Part shown: positions 24,246 to 31,967 of the stretch, piece by piece
Position numbering within the stretch: the first letter of the stretch is position 1
Layout: each line of letters opens with the position of its first letter
NCBI GenBank assembly: GCA_017466215.1
Contig: JAFTUO010000063.1
Span: 1 to 50,567, forward strand
Direction of reading: 5' to 3'
From: Oscillospiraceae bacterium
GTDB lineage: Bacteria > Bacillota > Clostridia > Oscillospirales > Oscillospiraceae
Length of the DNA stretch: 50,567 nucleotides
The notes under the pieces: model-generated
The model's input: the letters and a program-made list of their open reading frames with translations, nothing else
Databases searched by the model: none
Told to the model about the DNA's origin: nothing
Made by a program: the position numbers and the translations under genes

Positions 24246-26075
24246 ATGGAGTACATTCTTTCCACGCTGGTTACCGCCATCGTATTTATGATCTTTATCC
24301 TGCTGCTCGCCGCAAAGCCCAAGGTTTCCAAGGCCATCACCCTTGGCGCGATGACCTTCGGCGGCATCTTTGGTCTTCTGATCTACGGCTGCGGCTATTC
24401 CTATGTTACGGATAATTTCCTTCTTGCGATCCTGAAAGCAGTATATTCCGTCTGCAGATCCTTCGTCGGTGTCAACGATTACGGCTCGATCTCCGATGCA
24501 CCCTTTATGCAGGCTCAATGGATGCAGACCCTTTGCACATTCGCGCAGATCTGCTCGCTATATGCAACCGCCAGCGCCATCATTACGTCTATCGGCACCC
24601 AGGCGCTGAAGAAGCTTCGCCTTTGGCTGGGTCGCCGCAAGGATCTGCATCTGATCTACGGCACAAATGCCAATGCGCTGGGCTTTGGCAATCAACTGAT
24701 GGCAAATAGAAGCGGTGCGGTCGTATTTGTTGACCCGCAAGCAGCTTCCTCAGCGGATACGGCAGTTTCGGCAATGGGCTGCGTCCTGCAAAACGATGGC
24801 TCTGCCAGCGAAAAATTTCTGCGCCGCATCGGCTTTGGAAGCGGAAAGCGGAAGATCACGCTGTATGCCCTCAACCAGGATTCCAACAAAAATATCCAGT
24901 ATGCCACCCGGCTTCTGGCATCTCTGGATGCGCTGAATGTATCGCCGGAGAAGACCAACCTGGTCCTGATGGCCCGGGAAGAGGCCGCCGTCAGCCGGCT
25001 GCAGAGTACTCCCGAAAAATACGGCTACGGCTTCGTTACTGCGGTGAACGAGCCTCAGATGGCCGCCCGACTGCTGACAGCCAAGTATCCTCCCTGCGAC
25101 GTCATTTCCTTTGATGCCGACGGAAAGGCTTCTGACGATTTTGAGGCCCTGCTGATCGGCTTCGGCCAGGTAGGTCAAGCTGTTCTCAAGTCTCTGGTTA
25201 TGAACGGCCAGTTTGAGGGCAGCCATTTCAAGCTGGATGTCTTCGCCAAGGATGTGGACAGCATTGATGGCAATTTCGCTTCCCAGTTCAGCACGCTATT
25301 TGATGAATACGATATTCATTTCCACGACAGCGACGCGAAAAGCCGCCATATGTACGATCATCTGAAGCAGCGTGCGCAGAAGCTTCGCTACATCGTGATC
25401 TCCACCGGCGACCGGAAAGACGGCCACGAGATCGCGGAGGAGATCCTATCCTACCTTGATCGCATCGGCCGCAGCATTCCGGTATACCGCTGCACCCGGC
25501 AGGGTGTAACTGCCTATGATCCTGACGGTACTGTAAAGACAGTCCACAGTATTTACAGCACCGAGCTGCTGTGCAGCAATACGTTGGATCAAAAGGCGAT
25601 GATCTTCAATCACAGATACCAGTCCGCATCCGGAAAGACTGCTATGCAGGCCTGGATGGAATGCGACTATTTCAGCCGCCAGAGCTGCCGTGCCGCGGCA
25701 GACTTCATTCCTGCTATGCTCCGCGCCGCAGGCAAGACCGGAATCGACGGCGATTGGGCGCTGTCCCCTGCCCAGATCGAAAACCTGAGCAAAACTGAGC
25801 ATCTGCGCTGGTGCGCATTCCATTACTGTATGGGCTTCACCGCGATGACGGACGCGGAATATGCCGAAAGAGCAGAAGCCTACCGCCAGGGAAAACCCAT
25901 CCGCATCGGCAAGAATACGCTCCGCCGCACCCACGCCTGCCTGATACCCTGGGAGGAGCTGGACGCTCTGTCCGCTAAGGAAAACACCATCACCGGCAAA
26001 TGCATTGACTATAAGGCGATGGACACCGATAACGTTATGGCTATCCCCCAGCTTTTGCTATCATCTGAAGAATAA
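24246..26075 (+). CDS. Membrane protein with two TrkA_N/Rossmann-like domains and C-terminal RyR domain
   Basis: 609 residues. Two or three N-terminal transmembrane helices (about 5-21, 31-52, possibly 93-115) are followed by a Rossmann-like domain starting LHLIYGTNANALGFGNQL (near 138). A second one starts EALLIGFGQVGQAVLKSL (near 298); GxGxxG is clear in the second. The C-terminal region (about 510-609) reads as a prokaryotic RyR domain: LSKTEHLRWCAFHYCMGF then THACLIPWEELD. TrkA_N domains bind NAD(H) or related nucleotides. RyR domains occur in bacterial nucleotide-signalling and conflict contexts and are thought to sense nucleotide-derived ligands. Ribosome site AAAGGGAG. The neighbour is a TIR protein, an enzyme class that produces NAD-derived products, so a sensor-effector pair is a reasonable inference. 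Confidence 0.85.
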   Translation: MEYILSTLVTAIVFMIFILLLAAKPKVSKAITLGAMTFGGIFGLLIYGCGYSYVTDNFLLAILKAVYSVCRSFVGVNDYGSISDAPFMQAQWMQTLCTFAQICSLYATASAIITSIGTQALKKLRLWLGRRKDLHLIYGTNANALGFGNQLMANRSGAVVFVDPQAASSADTAVSAMGCVLQNDGSASEKFLRRIGFGSGKRKITLYALNQDSNKNIQYATRLLASLDALNVSPEKTNLVLMAREEAAVSRLQSTPEKYGYGFVTAVNEPQMAARLLTAKYPPCDVISFDADGKASDDFEALLIGFGQVGQAVLKSLVMNGQFEGSHFKLDVFAKDVDSIDGNFASQFSTLFDEYDIHFHDSDAKSRHMYDHLKQRAQKLRYIVISTGDRKDGHEIAEEILSYLDRIGRSIPVYRCTRQGVTAYDPDGTVKTVHSIYSTELLCSNTLDQKAMIFNHRYQSASGKTAMQAWMECDYFSRQSCRAAADFIPAMLRAAGKTGIDGDWALSPAQIENLSKTEHLRWCAFHYCMGFTAMTDAEYAERAEAYRQGKPIRIGKNTLRRTHACLIPWEELDALSAKENTITGKCIDYKAMDTDNVMAIPQLLLSSEE

Positions 26076-26088
26076 AATGGGGTGTCCT

Positions 26089-26475
26089 ATGAAACGCTTA
26101 TTCGTACTGCTCATCCTTCTTTCCGTTATGTTTTCCGTTTGCGGTTGTGCGAAAACGAGTTTGAACACATCTGCTGATGTAACATTGACCTATGTATATG
26201 ATGAGAAAAACATATGTGTTGCGTTGGAAGATGCTGAGGCAGAAAAAGTCATAAGCATTCTTAACGGAAACACCTATGATCCCGCTTTAGCCGGTGTCCC
26301 CTCCTGCGGCTTTGATGAGAATGTTTCTCTCAAGGTGGGAGATCAGGTCTTCGCTATTGCCCTCGACGATTGCGACTATATCCTGGATATCGGCAAAAAC
26401 AGATACTTTACTATTCCAAGTGAATACATGGTCTACATTCGTTCGCTGTTTGAAAAATACGGTGGTCGTGTATAG
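26089..26475 (+). CDS. Small lipoprotein of the TIR-RyR cassette, unknown function
   Basis: 128 residues from the ATG at 26089, which follows GGGGTG; an upstream in-frame extension would overlap the RyR gene. The signal ends at a Cys-rich lipobox (VCGC, Cys20). The mature part is about 108 residues, mostly beta in pattern, with no domain I recognise. It starts 13 bases after the RyR stop, so it is very likely co-transcribed. It ends just before the terminator at 26483. As an extracytoplasmic lipoprotein it would not share a compartment with a cytosolic TIR domain, so it could be a periplasm-side sensor or an unrelated passenger. Confidence 0.8.
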   Translation: MKRLFVLLILLSVMFSVCGCAKTSLNTSADVTLTYVYDEKNICVALEDAEAEKVISILNGNTYDPALAGVPSCGFDENVSLKVGDQVFAIALDDCDYILDIGKNRYFTIPSEYMVYIRSLFEKYGGRV

Positions 26476-26482
26476 TAATACA

Positions 26483-26511
26483 AAAGGCTTGACCCGGTGG
26501 GTCAAGCCTTT
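26483..26511. terminator. Bidirectional terminator between lipoprotein gene and DUF6320-like gene
   Basis: Perfect 13-bp stem AAAGGCTTGACCC / GGGTCAAGCCTTT with a GGT loop. It serves the plus-strand cassette and the convergent minus-strand operon ending at 26533. The stem matches the one at 23237-23268. Confidence 0.9.
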
Positions 26512-26532
26512 GCTTTTCTCAACAATGTTCCC

Positions 26533-27225
26533 TTAAAAGAACAGCTTTCGTTCCAATATTTCGCGCGCTGCCTTATTAATTGCAAGGTAAATCAGCAATC
26601 CTCCAAACAACACCAGCACCACCATAGGATAAATGGACCAGCCAATGGCTTCCATTGCAAATGTAATCTCCATTAAATACTCGATCAGCAGCATAAATGC
26701 ACCAAGCGCCACGAAACCACCGCCGATGATATACAGCCGACCCCTGCGCAAATAATACATCAGTGTTACCACTGCGCAGGTGATCAGGCACAAGCCTCCG
26801 ACCACAGGAAATGCAAAGCTTAAGAACCAATCGCCATCTGTTGCAAAATTGATGTACAGCAAATAAAGCCCCGTCGAAACAAAATTGCACGGCACAAAAA
26901 TAACCGGATTGGGTTTTCTGAACCACAGAGGCAATGCAAACGCAATGTAAGCAGCCACCAATGCGCCGGCAACATATCCAAACCACTCCAGTTTTCCGTC
27001 AAGAGACAGGTCTGCAAACAAACAGACAACAAGCGGAATAAGGAACAGAATGATCACTGCACCGTTCAGCCCCTTGGCTCCGGAGTCAGTTTTTGGCATC
27101 TTGTTGCTGGGATACAAAGGCTGTTTTCCCGTATTTTCAAAATCCGGATGGCACACAGTAGTATTACAAAGCGGACATTTCTTTTCCGTATCCGCCAGCT
27201 TTACGCCACATTTTATACAGTACAT
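26533..27225 (-). CDS. Zinc-ribbon membrane protein (DUF6320-like)
   Basis: 230 residues from the ATG at 27225, preceded at seven bases by GAGAGGTG. A GTG at 27234 inside that site is an alternative that would overlap the upstream stop. The N-terminus is a zinc ribbon (YCIKCG ... CPLCN). About six hydrophobic segments follow from residue 50 to near residue 215. The combination and its place directly after an acetyltransferase gene match proteins I recall as DUF6320, often found with that neighbour. The molecular role is unknown. Last gene of the MarR-headed operon, ending at the bidirectional terminator at 26483. Confidence 0.8.
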   Translation of the reverse strand: MYCIKCGVKLADTEKKCPLCNTTVCHPDFENTGKQPLYPSNKMPKTDSGAKGLNGAVIILFLIPLVVCLFADLSLDGKLEWFGYVAGALVAAYIAFALPLWFRKPNPVIFVPCNFVSTGLYLLYINFATDGDWFLSFAFPVVGGLCLITCAVVTLMYYLRRGRLYIIGGGFVALGAFMLLIEYLMEITFAMEAIGWSIYPMVVLVLFGGLLIYLAINKAAREILERKLFF

Positions 27226-27230
27226 ATCGC

Positions 27231-28526
27231 TCACCTCTCATTTTGGTTGCTTTCCACCATCACAGAAACGCCCAGCTCCTGCAAAACGGCAAAAAAGTGT
27301 CGTTCCAACTCCGCATCCTTAATATTGCGTATGAAATTAATATAGACCGTATCCCCGTAAGACAGCATACCGCAGTTATACGGTGCTGCCGCCTGTACGC
27401 CGAGAATAAAATCAAAGCGCTTGATATACTTTGCCATCACCTCAGGCACTTTCACTCGCCCGATGTTCGATAGGGATAAGCAGGACTTTTTCTCTCCCAC
27501 GCTGTCAAAGATCGCCTTCATAACCGCATTCTTGATCGGCAGCGGGATCAGACGCACCAACGGATTTCTCTCATCGTTGACGTTGGTTGCTATCACGCAT
27601 CGCATATGCTTTTGCGTAACTTCCATTCCCATCTTGTGCTGGATCACTCTGCAGATTTCCTCCAGCGAATACTCTCCAAGGCGGGGATCCAACTCCGGGA
27701 TGGTATACATCGCAAAATTTCGCAGCGTATTACTGGGGAACAGCTGACGTAAATTTACAGGGATCAGGAGCTTGATCCGTTTCCTGCGTTTGCTGTTTGG
27801 CATCTTTTCATTTTGCAAATTCAGCAGCGCCTTCATCATAATCGCACTGATGAATACAGTTAAGGTCGCATTATATTGATGCGCCATTTCCAGCACGTCC
27901 TTAACCGGCAGCCGGAAACAGGTAAGATTCAAAAAGCCATCCTTTTCCGCTTCCCCGTACATATGCCAGGCATTTGTATCCCTCCGGCTTGCAGGCACAG
28001 TTCCTGCATTTTTCGGGAAGCAATCCTCCAGTTCCTCTTCTGCAGGCAATGCTTTGCGATCCAATATCCCATCCCCACAGGGAATATCAATGGCATATTT
28101 TTGCTCAAGGTACTCAGCAACCAGGCTTTTCAGGAAAATCAATGCACCGGTGCCATCGGTCAACGAATGAAAAAACTCTATAGCAATGCGATTGTGAAAA
28201 GCGATGACCCGAAATGCACATTTGCGCATTTCCTCCTTGCTCATATAGGTAAGTGGGTAGCTGTATTCTTCTTTAATTTCCGGCGCTGATGCGATCTGCT
28301 GCAAATAGTACCAAAAAGCACCTTTGCGCAAACGGGCAGCGATAGACGGAAAACGCTTAACCGTGATATCCAGGGCAGATTTTAATACATCCGTGTCCAC
28401 CTCGTCAACCAGGGTTACGGATTGTCTGAAAACATTGCTCCAATTCCGTCGTCTTGCCGCAGGATAGATCTTTGCCGCATTGTCCAGACGCAGCCAGCGC
28501 AGCGGTTTTTTTGTGTTCCTAGCCAT
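27231..28526 (-). CDS. Alcohol acetyltransferase / condensation-type acyltransferase
   Basis: 431 residues, cytosolic. The catalytic HxxxDG motif of the CoA-dependent acyltransferase (CAT/condensation) fold is visible as FFHSLTDGTGALIF near residues 118-131. The N-terminus RWLRLDNAAKIYPAARRRNW and the C-terminal SLSNIGRVKVPE (the second-half loop that closes the tunnel) match the AATase-type family in Clostridia. Members transfer an acyl group from CoA to an alcohol or amine, and the acceptor is not predictable here. It lies 21 bases after degV and its stop touches the start region of the DUF6320-like gene. Control by the MarR protein upstream is inferred. Confidence 0.85.
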   Translation of the reverse strand: MARNTKKPLRWLRLDNAAKIYPAARRRNWSNVFRQSVTLVDEVDTDVLKSALDITVKRFPSIAARLRKGAFWYYLQQIASAPEIKEEYSYPLTYMSKEEMRKCAFRVIAFHNRIAIEFFHSLTDGTGALIFLKSLVAEYLEQKYAIDIPCGDGILDRKALPAEEELEDCFPKNAGTVPASRRDTNAWHMYGEAEKDGFLNLTCFRLPVKDVLEMAHQYNATLTVFISAIMMKALLNLQNEKMPNSKRRKRIKLLIPVNLRQLFPSNTLRNFAMYTIPELDPRLGEYSLEEICRVIQHKMGMEVTQKHMRCVIATNVNDERNPLVRLIPLPIKNAVMKAIFDSVGEKKSCLSLSNIGRVKVPEVMAKYIKRFDFILGVQAAAPYNCGMLSYGDTVYINFIRNIKDAELERHFFAVLQELGVSVMVESNQNER

Positions 28527-28547
28527 AAACGTCGCATCCCTTTTCGT

Positions 28548-29387
28548 TTAATTCTTAAAAAATGCCACAACAACTGCGCCTGGGCCGGCGTGTGTGCCGA
28601 TCACGCTGCCGACGGTGGTATAGCGAATCTCGTCGAGCTTGCCTTCCCAGATATGCCGACTGTCTTCAATATATTTTAACAGAAGTGAATCAGAAATTCC
28701 ACTATACCCGAGCAAAACAGGTTTACTAAAATCAATGCCGCCAGCCTTATCAATCTCCTGTACCAGCAAATTGTTTCCCATCTTGGAGCCGCGGGCCTTG
28801 CCCAGCATACTGATCTCGCCCCCAATGACGGAAAGGACAGGCTTAATATTCAAAACAGTGCCCGCAAATGCAACCGTCTTTGAAACGCGTCCGCCTTTCT
28901 TCAGATATTCCAGCGTATCGACCAGCGCAACGATGACGATCTTTTTCTTTTCTTCTTCCAGGGTCTGTGCGATCTCCTTGGCGCTCATACCTTCATCCAG
29001 AAGACGAAATGCCAGTTCGACCAGGATACCGCTGCCCATCGCGGCACTTTCACTGTCCACAACGTAAATATTGTCATATTCCGCCGCCGCAATTACCGCG
29101 CTTTGGTACGTGCCGGAAAACTTTGAAGCCAGGGTGATCACAACGGCGCTCTCGCCAGCTTCCTTCGCCTTATCAAATTCCTGCATAAAGGCATCCGGAG
29201 TCGCCTGACTTGTGGTGGGCAGAACATCGCTTTCGATCAGCTTTTCATAGAAGGTTTTATGATCAATGGTAACGCCGTCAATGTATTCTTCATCACCAAA
29301 GTGGACAGTAAGCGGCACAGTATGCACCCGGCTTTTGAATTCAGGCATTAAGTCTGCCGTGGAATCCACAATAATTCTTGTATTCAT
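28548..29387 (-). CDS. DegV family fatty-acid-binding protein (FakB-like)
   Basis: 279 residues, standard length. Family marks are RIIVDSTADL at the start, PTTSQATPD near residues 57-65 (the loop that holds the fatty acid carboxylate), ITLASKFSGTYQSA, VVDSESAAMGSG, LEYLKKGGRVSK, and a C-terminal THAGPGAVVVAFF. DegV/FakB proteins carry fatty acids to the FakA kinase for phosphorylation and entry into phospholipids. No fakA is in this window. The start ATG overlaps the end of the MarR gene by four bases. It may be a lipid-handling member of the MarR regulon together with the acyltransferase, which is inference from position. Confidence 0.95.
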   Translation of the reverse strand: MNTRIIVDSTADLMPEFKSRVHTVPLTVHFGDEEYIDGVTIDHKTFYEKLIESDVLPTTSQATPDAFMQEFDKAKEAGESAVVITLASKFSGTYQSAVIAAAEYDNIYVVDSESAAMGSGILVELAFRLLDEGMSAKEIAQTLEEEKKKIVIVALVDTLEYLKKGGRVSKTVAFAGTVLNIKPVLSVIGGEISMLGKARGSKMGNNLLVQEIDKAGGIDFSKPVLLGYSGISDSLLLKYIEDSRHIWEGKLDEIRYTTVGSVIGTHAGPGAVVVAFFKN

Positions 29388-29845
29388 AACGATTTCTCCT
29401 TAATTTCACTCTTTTGGGAAACAATTTCCAAGCTTTCGCTGATGATGGAAAGGCTGCGGTAAAACGCAATTCTTTCCTCCTCCGTAAGATCGTCGCTGAG
29501 CGCATCCAGAACAGCGCTGATCTTGTCCGCTATCTTTTTGCCGACATCCATTCCCTTTTCGGTCAAAATCAGCGGACTTTTGTATCTCTTGGCGCTTTTG
29601 GATTCACAGGTCAAATATCCGTTGGTTTCCAGATAATCCACTGCACGGGAAATGGTCGCCTTATCTTCCTCACAGCGTTCACAAAGATCGGTAGCCGTTG
29701 CGCCCTTGTTGGTATAAAGACAGTAAAGACAGGAAACGTGGGCACTCCTTAAGTTGTAGTCGGCCATTTCCTGAATCTTTATCTTTCGAATATTGCGGCT
29801 GATCCTGTTGATGAGGACAGTAAAGGTTTCAAATCTTCCTTGCAT
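29384..29845 (-). CDS. MarR family transcriptional regulator
   Basis: 153 residues. The winged-helix core is clear: LRSAHVSCLYCLYTNKGATA, DLCERCEEDKATISRAVDYL as the recognition helix region, NGYLTCES and YKSPLILTEKG as the wing. Helices at both ends would form the dimer interface. Start ATG at 29845 follows GGAGGT by six bases. It heads a four-gene operon (with degV, acyltransferase, DUF6320-like). Two perfect TTGTTGA-N4-TCAACAA palindromes overlap its promoter (29865-29919), which strongly suggests autorepression. With DegV as direct partner, a ligand related to fatty acids is a possible inducer, by analogy with FabT-type regulators; this is inference. Confidence 0.95.
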   Translation of the reverse strand: MQGRFETFTVLINRISRNIRKIKIQEMADYNLRSAHVSCLYCLYTNKGATATDLCERCEEDKATISRAVDYLETNGYLTCESKSAKRYKSPLILTEKGMDVGKKIADKISAVLDALSDDLTEEERIAFYRSLSIISESLEIVSQKSEIKEKSL

Positions 29846-29864
29846 ATTGGTACCTCCGGCTTGT

Positions 29865-29919
29865 TTGTTGATGTTTCAACAAGTAAGAGTATATCATATA
29901 CTTGTTGAAATGTCAACAA
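29865..29919. promoter_or_regulatory. Twin MarR operators
   Basis: Two perfect inverted repeats of the same box, TTGTTGA-TGTT-TCAACAA (29865-29882) and TTGTTGA-AATG-TCAACAA (29902-29919), lie 37 bases apart centre to centre. Together they also form a larger imperfect palindrome. One covers the -35 element and the other the predicted transcription start of the MarR operon. Confidence 0.85.
29888..29917 (-). promoter_or_regulatory. Promoter of the MarR operon
   Basis: On the minus strand a perfect TTGACA (29917-29912), 18-base spacer and TATACT (29893-29888). The -35 is inside the right operator and the start should fall in the left one, so a bound repressor would block it. Confidence 0.75.
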
Positions 29920-29972
29920 AAGAGCAAGTGAAAGGCTTGATTCTTTCTCTCTTTCACACGCAAAGACAAATA

Positions 29973-30001
29973 TTTACAACAAAATGACGGTGTGGTATAA
30001 T
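29973..30001 (+). promoter_or_regulatory. Promoter of DUF4375 gene
   Basis: TTTACA (29973-29978), a 17-base spacer ending in TGTGG, and a perfect TATAAT (29996-30001). It overlaps an in-frame ATG at 29984, which argues for the downstream start at 30023. Confidence 0.8.
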
Positions 30002-30022
30002 GAAATAAAGCGAGGGATCAGT

Positions 30023-30760
30023 ATGGAGAAGATTCTTGAACAGTTGCGCTCTGACGCACACGGCGTTGCCAATACCACAGCTCACTTTATGGAGCTTGCC
30101 AAAAAATACATAGCTGAAGATAACCTTGAGGCAGCAAAAGCCTGCTTGCTTTTGCTGTGCGACAACTGCGACAATTATGAACAAAGCATAGAATGGAACG
30201 GGCTGACAGAAACGTGGCAGCGATATCGTTACCTTGTGAAAGACCTGGTCGCTCCCTCTGTAAGCACGTTGTCCGCTGAGCCGCTTTTTCCTGCAGAATG
30301 TTCTATGCAAATTGGGGATATATTGTCGTTGCCTGACGATCAGCTTATATCCGCACTGTCTGAGCATTTGGGAGAACTCAGCGGCAGCGGTAATGAACTT
30401 AACTGTTTGAACAAATGGGAACGCACCGTTTACTACATTGACGAATTGTGCAGCGAGGTCAATTCCGGTGGCTTTGACAGTTACCTCTACTATCACGGAA
30501 CGCATTTTGAAAAAGCCTATGCCGCGCTGCAGAGTATCTGCGCTAACGGAGTGCTGTCTATACTTGACGCTGTCAGAAGCAAATTCCCGAAAGGCCGAAT
30601 CCCCAAAAGCGAAGATGCCCTGCAAAATACTATGGATACTTTGGAGGAAAACGGCATAGATTTTGAATCTGAGGATGCGTACTTTTATTCCTCCGGAGAA
30701 AAAGAATTGCTTAAATCTTTACTGGCCTATGTAACGGAAAACAAAACACATTTCCGATAA
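30023..30760 (+). CDS. DUF4375 (DMP19-type) domain protein
   Basis: 245 residues from the ATG at 30023, preceded by GAGGGA. An upstream in-frame ATG at 29984 lies between the -35 and -10 and cannot be in the message. No signal peptide. The middle region reads KWERTVYYIDELCSEVNSGG then FDSYLYYHGTHFEKAYAAL, the hallmark of the DUF4375 family, whose biochemical role is unclear; the related DMP19 fold is a DNA-mimic protein. The N-terminal 80 residues are helical and may be a separate helper domain. It stands alone between its own promoter and a strong terminator. Confidence 0.85.
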   Translation: MEKILEQLRSDAHGVANTTAHFMELAKKYIAEDNLEAAKACLLLLCDNCDNYEQSIEWNGLTETWQRYRYLVKDLVAPSVSTLSAEPLFPAECSMQIGDILSLPDDQLISALSEHLGELSGSGNELNCLNKWERTVYYIDELCSEVNSGGFDSYLYYHGTHFEKAYAALQSICANGVLSILDAVRSKFPKGRIPKSEDALQNTMDTLEENGIDFESEDAYFYSSGEKELLKSLLAYVTENKTHFR

Positions 30761-30788
30761 AAATCGTCGCCCACCGGGCGACGATTTT
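30760..30788 (+). terminator. Terminator of DUF4375 gene
   Basis: Perfect 13-bp stem AAAATCGTCGCCC / GGGCGACGATTTT with an ACC loop, starting at the last base of the stop codon. Confidence 0.9.
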
Positions 30789-30910
30789 CATATCTTCTGA
30801 CAAATCCAATAGATAAGCCCATACACGACAGACGCCTACACGACATACACAACCTCTGGTCTCGCAATTGTGAACATCTTCGCGCCGACGCCGGGGATGA
30901 AGCCCTCTGC
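30788..30910 (-). pseudogene. C-terminal remnant of a spoVAC copy
   Basis: Read on the minus strand this stretch gives EGFIPGVGAKMFTIA, then a nonsense codon (TAG), then ASVVYGLIYWI and a stop. The intact SpoVAC at 31967-32404 ends EGFILGVGAKMFTIA ... ASVLYGLIYWI, so the two are clearly homologous and in the same frame. Only about the last 40 codons remain, with no start and no N-terminal part. Homology stops abruptly near 30910, just before the promoter of the AT-rich membrane gene. It fits a decayed duplicate left by a local rearrangement. Confidence 0.8.
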
Positions 30911-30947
30911 TGCTGTCAATATAGGACACAGTAAATTGCAATAAATA

Positions 30948-30976
30948 TTTACATTAAAATGGTGGTATGGTATAAT
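30948..30976 (+). promoter_or_regulatory. Promoter of AT-rich membrane protein gene
   Basis: TTTACA (30948-30953), 17-base spacer ending in TATGG, and TATAAT (30971-30976). It closely resembles the promoter at 29973-30001, including the surrounding ATATTTACA and the spacer's end. Confidence 0.8.
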
Positions 30977-30997
30977 AATTTCAAAAGGGGTGAACTT

Positions 30998-31930
30998 ATG
31001 CGACGATTCACAAGAATATTGTTTCCTATTTCCGTTACTCTGTTTTTGTGTGGTATTTCCTTAGGATTATTGGGTCGTGCATTTTGCACTCGCAGTAATG
31101 ACGACTATACATCAATTCAGCCGGAATCACTTGTTCCCGACACCATAGAAACCGTTCTTCATGACGAAGATCTGAAACAACTATACGTGTGTTACAATGA
31201 TGCTAACTGTGTAAATGTGTATACCGAAGAAGGTAAATTCCTTTGGTGCGTCGCTACGCCGTATATGCGAAATTCCTACTTTGAATTGCAAGATGATAAA
31301 CTTATCATTTATGACGGAGATGCCTACATTTATGATGCAAAAAGCGGTTCTTTTTTAGGAATCAAAAATGAAGAAGACTTAAATTTAAGCTACGACTGGG
31401 AAAACGAATACACTGATCAATTCGTAGAAGGGGACTGCTATTTTGACAGTTTTCAAGTATATAAAGCACAAGCAGACGGTACATTAGAAGTAATCGTAAG
31501 CCGTCCTTGGTGGCATCATATATTCAGTTTTGCGTTGTGTTGGAGTATCGGGTTTGTCGGTGCAATAGGTATCGGTTTTAGTATCTTTTTAGAAAAGAAA
31601 AACGATTATAACGCAGTAAAGAAAAAAGTTGTTTTCGAAAATCATAAGGCAAAAATCATCAAAAACTATTTTAAAGCAACAACCATAGTACACGCTGTAT
31701 ACACCGCATTAAATATTATCTGTGCCTTTTTTACCGATTGGTTAATTATCGGCATCATCCCACTAGCTCTCCATATGATTATTTCGAGCGTCATTCTGTG
31801 GAATATGAAAGATCGGTTATCGTGCAAATCAGAGGAAAAGCAAGTAATCGATTTTTGGGGAACAACAGAATTGGGTTCGTTTGTAATAGCTTTCCTTTCT
31901 GTTATCATTGCATCTTCAATAGCAGGTTAA
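30998..31930 (+). CDS. Membrane protein of unknown function, AT-rich
   Basis: 310 residues from the ATG at 30998, which follows AAAGGGG; an in-frame ATG at 30959 lies inside the promoter spacer and is rejected. The first helix (about 8-27) is followed by an extracytoplasmic-looking domain of about 140 residues, rich in Asp, Tyr and Glu, with repeated short strands such as KQLYVCYNDA and KFLWCVATPY. Three more helices occur near 177-199, 230-265 and 290-310. The strand pattern may reflect a small beta-propeller-like or PQQ-like fold, but I do not recognise the family. Base composition is clearly more AT-rich than the core genes, suggesting acquisition. It sits between two spoVAC copies, one decayed. 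Confidence 0.75.
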   Translation: MRRFTRILFPISVTLFLCGISLGLLGRAFCTRSNDDYTSIQPESLVPDTIETVLHDEDLKQLYVCYNDANCVNVYTEEGKFLWCVATPYMRNSYFELQDDKLIIYDGDAYIYDAKSGSFLGIKNEEDLNLSYDWENEYTDQFVEGDCYFDSFQVYKAQADGTLEVIVSRPWWHHIFSFALCWSIGFVGAIGIGFSIFLEKKNDYNAVKKKVVFENHKAKIIKNYFKATTIVHAVYTALNIICAFFTDWLIIGIIPLALHMIISSVILWNMKDRLSCKSEEKQVIDFWGTTELGSFVIAFLSVIIASSIAG

Positions 31931-31934
31931 ATTT

Positions 31935-31967
31935 AAACCGCACCAATTTCTTGGTGCGGTTTTTGTT
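31935..31967. terminator. Terminator between AT-rich membrane gene and spoVAC
   Basis: Perfect 12-bp stem AAACCGCACCAA / TTGGTGCGGTTT with a TTTC loop and a T-run on the plus strand. The A-rich left flank could also serve the convergent spoVAC transcript. Confidence 0.88.

Noticed and set aside
29984..30022. Upstream in-frame start for the DUF4375 gene
   Set aside because: The ATG lies between the -35 and -10 hexamers and lacks a ribosome site; the ATG at 30023 has one.
30959..30997. Upstream in-frame start for the AT-rich membrane gene
   Set aside because: Same situation: it lies in the promoter spacer; the ATG at 30998 follows AAAGGGG.
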